64,000 bases of DNA from Rhodocyclaceae bacterium UBA2271. Lineage in GTDB: Bacteria > Pseudomonadota > Gammaproteobacteria > Burkholderiales > Rhodocyclaceae. The notes under the pieces are model-generated. The model did no database searches. It saw nothing but the letters and a program-made list of their open reading frames with translations, and was not told the DNA's origin. The stretch is from the NCBI GenBank assembly GCA_002347405.1, contig DDXB01000015.1, forward strand, positions 1 to 64,000, in the 5' to 3' direction. Within the stretch, counting starts at the first letter, position 1. The number at the start of each line of letters is the position of its first letter. The translations under genes and the position numbers were made by a program. Positions 59,409 to 64,000 of this stretch are shown here, one piece after another.

Positions 59409-60010
59409 CCGACACTCTCCAGGTAGGGGCGCATCACGTTGGCCACGCGACATATCTTGGCGAAGCGCCAGATGTCGTCGACGGATGCCTTGCTGCGCGC
59501 CCGAGCGTCCTTTAGCGCCTCCAGCGCCACATCCAGCCCGATCTTGTTGCGGTGCTTGAAGCAGTCCGCCACGGTCTTGGCCACGCCGTACACCCGGAGC
59601 CTGACACCGTCGCGTTCGACTTCCTCAATCCCTGCCGAGTAGGCATCACCCGTGAACTGCACCATCTTGACGGGCGGGTAGTCGACCCGGGGCGGGTGGC
59701 TGCCCCGAGGCATGGCGATCCAGATCTGACGCGGCAGCTGCGTGGTCAGCTCATGAAACTGCAGCGCCGTAAGCAGGCAGAACACCGCTTGAGGTACCTT
59801 GGTGGCGATGGTGCCAAGGCTCTCGAATTCCGAAACCTGTGCATCCGGCAGACGGTACAGGCCACGCCCCACCTTCTCTAGTAGACCCGCAGCGGTCAGG
59901 CGCGTCAGAACGACCCGAGGCGCACTGATGGCGTCCAGATCGCTGGCGCGCAGTAGCCCCTTCTGGCTGGCCAGATCGAGGACGCGTTGATTGTGGGTAC
60001 TGGAGAGCAT
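59405..60010 (-). CDS. abiEi: AbiEi-family antitoxin
   Basis: A 201-residue protein. The N-terminal winged HTH (NQRVLDLASQKGLLRASDLDAISAPRVVLTRLTAAGLLEKVGRGLYRLPD) is the AbiEi DNA-binding domain. The C-terminal part (RVYGVAKTVADCFKHRNKIGLDVALEALKDA) is the antitoxin core. AbiEi represses its operon and neutralises AbiEii. ATG 60010 (MLSSTHN) is preferred to the upstream start, which adds an unlikely N-terminus. The 163 bases upstream (60011-60173) contain a weak TTTCGT...ACGAAA inverted pair that could be its operator. Confidence 0.9.
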   Translation of the reverse strand: MLSSTHNQRVLDLASQKGLLRASDLDAISAPRVVLTRLTAAGLLEKVGRGLYRLPDAQVSEFESLGTIATKVPQAVFCLLTALQFHELTTQLPRQIWIAMPRGSHPPRVDYPPVKMVQFTGDAYSAGIEEVERDGVRLRVYGVAKTVADCFKHRNKIGLDVALEALKDARARSKASVDDIWRFAKICRVANVMRPYLESVG

Positions 60011-60173
60011 GGGTGGAGTATGTTCCGTTATTTCGTCGAAAGCAACTTCTGGAAGACAAAACGAAACATTTAGCCCACGTTCTCCCGTTATCGCTGTAGG
60101 CAAACGATCCGCTGGGCGCGCTACAAATCGTGGCTTTTGCCGCCTCAATCGCAGCATCCCCTACACGAAAACC

Positions 60174-60222
60174 TTTTAAGCGAAATTATTTGATGATAGA
60201 ATCCGATTGAACGAAATCCGAT
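60174..60222 (+). promoter_or_regulatory. Promoter with ATCCGAT direct repeats
   Basis: TTTTAA (60174-60179) and TAGAAT (60197-60202) are 17 bases apart, just before the gene at 60221. ATCCGAT occurs at 60201-60207 and 60216-60222, overlapping the -10 and the start codon. These may be operators for the XRE domain of the third-kilobase neighbour at 60889. Confidence 0.6.
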
Positions 60223-60892
60223 GACGGAGTTGCCAATGCCCCAGCCGAACCAAGAAACGATCCATGACCTGCTTGTGAGGAATATCCCGCGTGAGCTCGT
60301 CATGGGCCTCGAAGAAGCCAAGCTGGTCGGCGCTCAACGTGCCTATGCTGCGGCGCGAGGGATGGATGACGGGCACTTGCCCAGCGTGGTGGGGCAGTTG
60401 CGCCACTTCCATATGAACGAGTCCTTCCATCGCGCTCTCGCCGTTGCAGACGCATCTCCCTCACCGCTACGCGGCAATCAGATCGTCACAGGCCGATCTG
60501 GGATCTTCACCTTGGCACGGTTCAACACCAAGTATGGGGTCTGGAACAGCGGGCGGCGTAGCGAAACCCGAAAACAGATGTCGCTGGCAAACGCGGCCAT
60601 CGAGCCACTGGTTCAACCCGGGCTCTTTTCAGGCTACGTGGAGCCATCCCAAGCGGTTGTGTTCGTCGTGGCCTGCTTTGCAGGATCGCTGCACAGCCAG
60701 CCGGACACACCCGTCTCCATCGAAATCGCGGTTCCAGATCGCCATATGCAAGGCTGGCTTTTCCGGGAACCAATTGAAGCATTCATCAAGCGCTACGACC
60801 AGCAGTCGACAGCAGGCCAGGACGATTTGGCTGTGCCGAAGCTGAAGAAGAACATTGGCAAACAACAAGACAAAGACGGAACAGGATCATGA
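60221..60892 (+). CDS. Unknown protein upstream of the XRE-ImmA fusion
   Basis: A 223-residue soluble protein. The first half has HDLLVRNIPRELVMGLEEAKLVGAQRAYAAARGMDDGHLPSVVGQLRHFHMNESFH, and residues 95-190 are beta-rich. No family is recognised. Its stop overlaps the XRE-ImmA start by 4 bases, so they are co-translated. It may be the toxin or sensor part of this small system. Confidence 0.75.
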   Translation: MTELPMPQPNQETIHDLLVRNIPRELVMGLEEAKLVGAQRAYAAARGMDDGHLPSVVGQLRHFHMNESFHRALAVADASPSPLRGNQIVTGRSGIFTLARFNTKYGVWNSGRRSETRKQMSLANAAIEPLVQPGLFSGYVEPSQAVVFVVACFAGSLHSQPDTPVSIEIAVPDRHMQGWLFREPIEAFIKRYDQQSTAGQDDLAVPKLKKNIGKQQDKDGTGS

Positions 60893-62097
60893 GCAGGGGT
60901 GGTGTACAAGGATTTCAGAAAGATCGACTTAGCCAAATTCTTGCGGCCCGTCGTCTGACTCAAGTCCAGCTGGCCTCAATGGTCGATGTGTCTCCGGCGA
61001 CCATCAGTAAGTGGCGCGCAGGAACGCAAGCGCCCGAGCCTGACGCGCTTGAACGCCTTGCTGGCGTCGTCAACGTCACGCCGGAATGGTTTACGCGTGC
61101 GCCCGGGGCGAAATTGTCGTTGCCGCTTTTTCGCAGCAACGCGTCAGCACACGTCGCTGCACGAGCCATGCTTGAGGCCCGCCTTGAGTGGGCCCAGGAC
61201 GTGGCGGCTGCCCTGATGGAGTACGTTGACTATCCCGATGTCAATTTGCCCTCTCGCGATTACACCGATCCAGAAGAGATCACCAACGAGGACATCGAGA
61301 AGGCTGCCAGCGAATGCCGGGACCTGTGGCGTTTGGGCCGTTCGGCGATTCAAGACTTGGCGCTGGCAGTGGAAGGCGCTGGAGTGATCGTCGTACGGGA
61401 AGAAACCGGCATCGCTCAGATCGAAGGGCTATCGGCTTGGAGTGAAGCATTGGGGCGACCGCTCATTCTTTTGTCCGCCGACAAAAACAATGGGTACCGC
61501 AGTCGCTTCGATCTTGCTCACGAGGTCGGGCATCTGATCCTGCATCGTCACATTCAGCGCACGACAGACAACGCGCGCCACAAAATGATGGAAGCGCAGG
61601 CACACCGTTTCGCAGGCGCATTTTTGCTGCCCGCCGAAACGTTCGCCAGCGAAGTTCGCGTGCCACCGACTCTGGATGACTTGTTGCTGCTGAAGCGCCG
61701 TTGGGGCGTATCGGCGGCAGCGATCATCATGCGGCTGAAGGCTCTTGAGATGCTGGATGAAGATGGCGCTCTGATGCTTTTCAAGCGTCGCTCTGCTCGG
61801 TGGGGTGCGAAATCAGAACCCGGAGACGAGGATCGTCGACCAGAGCAGCCACGTCTGCTTCGTCGCACCATCGACCTTTTGGTCGAAGAGAAGGTCATGC
61901 CTTTGGACGCCATCCCGAGACACATCGGACTGGCTGCGGGCGACGTGGAAGCACTCGCCGGATTGCCTGAAGGCTACTTCCAGGGCAAAACCAATGTCGT
62001 GGAGTTTGCGCGACTGAAAGCAACCCAGAAGCAGGTTGATGACCAACCAGCCCAAGGCAATAAGGTGGTGCCATTCCGGCCCGTCTCCAAATCCTGA
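60889..62097 (+). CDS. XRE-HTH and ImmA/IrrE metallopeptidase fusion
   Basis: A 402-residue protein. Residues 12-66 are an XRE HTH (RLSQILAARRLTQVQLASMVDVSPATISKWRAG). The ImmA/IrrE domain has HEVGH at 211-215 in FDLAHEVGHLILHR and the downstream EAQAHRFAGAFLLPAETF. Such fusions act as regulators of toxin-antitoxin-like and stress genes, with one protein carrying both functions found separately at 6508/6851. The C-terminal 110 residues are an additional helical region. Confidence 0.9.
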   Translation: MSRGGVQGFQKDRLSQILAARRLTQVQLASMVDVSPATISKWRAGTQAPEPDALERLAGVVNVTPEWFTRAPGAKLSLPLFRSNASAHVAARAMLEARLEWAQDVAAALMEYVDYPDVNLPSRDYTDPEEITNEDIEKAASECRDLWRLGRSAIQDLALAVEGAGVIVVREETGIAQIEGLSAWSEALGRPLILLSADKNNGYRSRFDLAHEVGHLILHRHIQRTTDNARHKMMEAQAHRFAGAFLLPAETFASEVRVPPTLDDLLLLKRRWGVSAAAIIMRLKALEMLDEDGALMLFKRRSARWGAKSEPGDEDRRPEQPRLLRRTIDLLVEEKVMPLDAIPRHIGLAAGDVEALAGLPEGYFQGKTNVVEFARLKATQKQVDDQPAQGNKVVPFRPVSKS

Positions 62098-62113
62098 TGT
62101 GAAAGGAACAGCG

Positions 62114-62362
62114 ATGTCCAAGAACACAAAGCAGACGTCCTCACGAATTGGTCGGCTGGCATCGGAAACGCTGCAAAGCAGCAGTTCATCGCAAGTGGCC
62201 AAGAGTCTGGCCGCTTCGGCACTGTCTCAGCGCAGCGGCGACAAACAGACCGGTGCCCAGATGGAAGACAAGGCCGCACGCGTTTTGGCCAGCGACCGAT
62301 ACGCCAAAGAGACGAAAGAACTGGCGGCTTCGGTTCTGTCCCAGGCCAACAAGCAGCGCTGA
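62114..62362 (+). CDS. Small Ser/Ala/Lys-rich protein
   Basis: An 82-residue protein with two similar segments, VAKSLAASALSQRSGDK (about 36-52) and TKELAASVLSQANKQR (66-82), suggesting an internal duplication. It has an AAAGGA ribosome site 7 bases upstream of ATG 62114. It is unrecognised and lies 16 bases after the XRE-ImmA gene. Confidence 0.68.
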   Translation: MSKNTKQTSSRIGRLASETLQSSSSSQVAKSLAASALSQRSGDKQTGAQMEDKAARVLASDRYAKETKELAASVLSQANKQR

Positions 62363-62382
62363 GCCAGGGAGTCGAGTCCCTC

Positions 62383-62844
62383 ATGTCACAGGATCTGAGC
62401 GACTCGCAACTGAAGGATCTCTGGCGTCAGGGAAAAATCCCGGTCATCTTCAAGCGCAATAAGCCACTCCCGGTCCTGGCGCGCATTCCGTTCGCCGAGG
62501 GGAACATGGAGTGGCTGCGGGATGGCCGACGCTCGAAGCCCGACTGGTGTGCGCAGTTCAAGGCCTGGGAAATTCCGACTGCGTGGTTTGACAGCGTGAT
62601 CAAACTTGCGCTGAGGCGACACCAAGAGGTCTACGTGATCCAGTTCTACCGAGAGCACCAGAAGTGCGCTCCGGCATGCTGGAACGCTGAGGGCTTTCAC
62701 TGCGAATGCTCTTGCATGGGGGAGAACCACGGCGGTGGCCATCCAGGCGGCAACTGGTACGAGGTTTCCGAAACCTTTGCCGTGTCCTGGGGGCAGCAGC
62801 GCTATTCATGCCGCCATCTGAAGGTCAAGAACCCCGGGCGCTGA
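62383..62844 (+). CDS. Unknown Cys/His-rich protein
   Basis: A 153-residue protein. The first 90 residues are helical and include WRQGKIPVIFKRNKPLPVLARIP and a basic RRSKPDW. The C-terminal third carries C(x3)C, CECSC, several His/Gly residues and a late SCRH, a likely metal site. It is the last gene of the acquired region and of this operon. Confidence 0.72.
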   Translation: MSQDLSDSQLKDLWRQGKIPVIFKRNKPLPVLARIPFAEGNMEWLRDGRRSKPDWCAQFKAWEIPTAWFDSVIKLALRRHQEVYVIQFYREHQKCAPACWNAEGFHCECSCMGENHGGGHPGGNWYEVSETFAVSWGQQRYSCRHLKVKNPGR

Positions 62845-62930
62845 TCGTGGCAGTGCAAGCTATCGACGGTCGGAAATGCGCGGAGACAGCCAAAGTCCAC
62901 CCGGACCTCCGCATCGTATATAATCTCGCC

Positions 62931-63024
62931 TACGGTGTCCTCGCCGGTGAGGCAGGAAGGTTCTCTCTAGTAGGGGACTACACCACCAGAATTAAACGGC
63001 TACCCTTCGGGGTGGCCGTTTTTT
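62931..63024 (+). ncRNA. Candidate small RNA or hemA leader
   Basis: TATAAT at 62919-62924 predicts a start near 62931; no good -35 is visible. The transcript can form GTAG-GGGA-CTAC (62970-62981) and pair GGTGT (62934-62938) with ACACC (62980-62984), and it ends in a strong UUCG-capped terminator. I could not match it to a known family. It might also be only the end of the upstream operon. Confidence 0.45.
62995..63024 (+). terminator. Strong Rho-independent terminator
   Basis: An 11-bp stem, AACGGCTACCC and GGGTGGCCGTT with one G-T pair, is capped by TTCG and followed by four further T residues. It separates the acquired region (or the candidate small RNA) from hemA. Confidence 0.93.
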
Positions 63025-63147
63025 ACTTGACGCTCGGCGCCATTGGGAAATCCAGGCCTTTCGTGCTTGAAAATTGACCGGCCCGGGTTGCCGCGGCCCG
63101 GCTTTTAGTCTCTAATTACACGGTTATTTCTTTTACAGACAGGTTCC

Positions 63148-64000
63148 GTGCAGGTTTTCGCCCTCGGCATCAACCACCATACCGCCCCGCTCGACATCCG
63201 TGAGCAGGTGGCGTTCGACCCGGCGAAGCTGACACTGGCGCTGCATGATCTGCTGCGCGAACGACCGGTGCGCGAAGCGGCGATCCTGTCGACTTGCAAT
63301 CGCACCGAGCTGTATTGCGCGACAAACGAGCCGGCCGCTGCCATTGACTGGCTGGCCGAATATCACGCCATGCCGGCGCGGCGCATCGATCCCTACGTGT
63401 ACCAGCATCCGCAGCGCGATGCCGTGCGCCACATGTTCCGCGTCGCTTCCGGACTGGATTCGATGGTGCTCGGCGAGCCGCAGATCCTTGGCCAGATGAA
63501 GCAGGCGGCGCGTGTCGCGGAGGAAGCCGGCACGCTGGGCACCCTGCTCAACAAGCTGTTCCAGCGCACCTTCTCCGTGGCGAAAGAGGTGCGTTCGACG
63601 ACGGCGATTGGCGCCAACATCGTGTCGATGGCCGCGGCAGCGGTGCATTTGTCCGAACGCATCTTCGAGCGCCTGGCCGATCAAAGTGTTTTGTTCATCG
63701 GTGCCGGAGAAATGATCGAGCTGTGTGCCGCCCATTTTGCCGGCGGCAAGCCGAAGCGCCTGAGCATCGCCAACCGTACGCCCGAACGTGCCATGTCGAT
63801 TGCCGAGCGTTTTGGCGGCGATGTGCTGCGTCTCGACGAGGTGGGCGACCGGCTCGCTGACTACGACATCGTGGTCTCATGTACCGCCAGCGCCCTGCCG
63901 ATCCTGGGTCTCGGCATGGTCGAGCGGGCGCTGAAAGCGCGCCGGCACCGGCCGATGGTGATGGTCGATCTGGCCGTGCCGCGCGACATCGAGGCCGAGG
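63148..64000 (+). CDS. hemA: Glutamyl-tRNA reductase, 5' part (cut by window edge)
   Basis: The first 284 residues of HemA from GTG 63148. Conserved features are FALGINHHTAPLDIRE, STCNRTELYC with the catalytic Cys near residue 50, DSMVLGEPQILGQMK near 110, and the NADPH-binding VLFIGAGEMIELCAAH near 175. It converts glutamyl-tRNA to glutamate-1-semialdehyde, the first committed step of tetrapyrrole synthesis in most bacteria. It is a host gene and marks the return to the chromosome. The sequence ends in VDLAVPRDIEAE. Confidence 0.97.
   Translation, partial: MQVFALGINHHTAPLDIREQVAFDPAKLTLALHDLLRERPVREAAILSTCNRTELYCATNEPAAAIDWLAEYHAMPARRIDPYVYQHPQRDAVRHMFRVASGLDSMVLGEPQILGQMKQAARVAEEAGTLGTLLNKLFQRTFSVAKEVRSTTAIGANIVSMAAAAVHLSERIFERLADQSVLFIGAGEMIELCAAHFAGGKPKRLSIANRTPERAMSIAERFGGDVLRLDEVGDRLADYDIVVSCTASALPILGLGMVERALKARRHRPMVMVDLAVPRDIEAE

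Larger units (their letters stand above)
3811..62844. mobile_element. Composite acquired region: prophage with recombinase and defence modules
   Basis: Between tRNA-Phe and hemA lie a lambda-type prophage (about 11.5-46.8 kb), two large serine recombinase operons, a restriction-modification island and several toxin-antitoxin-like clusters, with no housekeeping gene among them. The exact ends are not resolved because no convincing direct repeat is visible. No tyrosine integrase occurs. The limits given are the outermost genes that look foreign and should be treated as approximate. Confidence 0.75.
62845..63147. other. Junction between acquired region and hemA
   Basis: No ORF can be supported. 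The stretch holds a candidate small RNA with its own -10 and terminator (62919-63024), and a GC-rich inverted region (CCGGCCCGGG...GGCCCGG then CTTTT, 63078-63105) that may be a second terminator before hemA. The right end of the acquired DNA probably lies in its first 80 bases. Confidence 0.55.

Noticed and set aside
3811..62844. Single prophage integrated by a tyrosine integrase at tRNA-Phe
   Set aside because: No tyrosine recombinase with R...H-x-x-R...Y signature is present, and the tRNA 3' end is not repeated. The two recombinases found are of the serine type.
62984..63000. CCACCAGAATTAAACG near hemA resembles CCACCAAAATTCAGCG at the tRNA-Phe end and could be an att repeat
   Set aside because: Only 13 of 16 positions match, the segment is A/C-rich, and nothing of the tRNA T-arm or acceptor is duplicated. 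This is too weak to define element ends.

Overview
The window is high-GC proteobacterial DNA, most likely from a betaproteobacterium (a Rhodocyclales-like host is my guess from the DUF4212 plus sodium:solute symporter pair and the hemA context). Ordinary chromosome is visible only at the two ends. On the left (1-3846) are a two-subunit solute symporter, a TPR protein, a small membrane protein and a tRNA-Phe gene with an excellent promoter and terminator. On the right is the 5' part of hemA (63148 to the edge). Nearly everything in between, about 59 kb, looks acquired.

Layout of the acquired region. (1) 4074-8649: a gene cluster of unknown function, with two unknown genes divergent from an XRE regulator, an ImmA/IrrE-type metallopeptidase and a protein with a HEPN-like R-x4-H motif plus a C-terminal LOTUS/OST-HTH domain. 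(2) 8739-11294: a large serine recombinase module (small ORF, DUF2924, recombinase, accessory protein) joined by ATGA overlaps. (3) 11470-24617: early and replication genes of a prophage: AlpA-like regulators, Bro-N antirepressor, ATPase, Cas4-like nuclease, P4-type primase-helicase, RuvC-like resolvase, two ParB-methyltransferase fusions, and four small minus-strand genes each preceded by the same repeated element. (4) 24747-46772: a complete lambda-type siphovirus morphogenesis block in canonical order: terminase, gpW, portal, S49 protease with nested scaffold, gpD, gpE, tail genes with a G/GT-type frameshift, tape measure, tail tip, holin-like protein, lysozyme. (5) 46844-54229: an AT-richer defence island with an EVE/PUA-like protein and a six-gene restriction-modification operon (RHH regulator, two amino-methyltransferases, an unknown protein, a McrB-like AAA+ and a McrC-like nuclease). 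(6) 54498-57846: a second serine recombinase operon with two ParB/RepB-like proteins. (7) 57995-62844: a Zn-finger-like gene, an AbiE toxin-antitoxin pair, and an operon around an XRE-ImmA fusion.

The prophage appears structurally intact, but no tyrosine integrase is present; mobility would depend on one or both serine recombinases. The whole region reads as a prophage whose flanks have collected defence and recombinase modules.

The most notable item is the restriction-modification operon. Its architecture (two methyltransferases, unknown, AAA+, McrC-like nuclease) parallels BsuMI and LlaJI, but both methyltransferases carry SPPY-type amino-methyltransferase motifs with an unusually long gap between motifs I and IV, and the operon starts with an RHH gene behind a 10+3+10 palindrome. 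All assignments come from reading the sequence; no database search was run.
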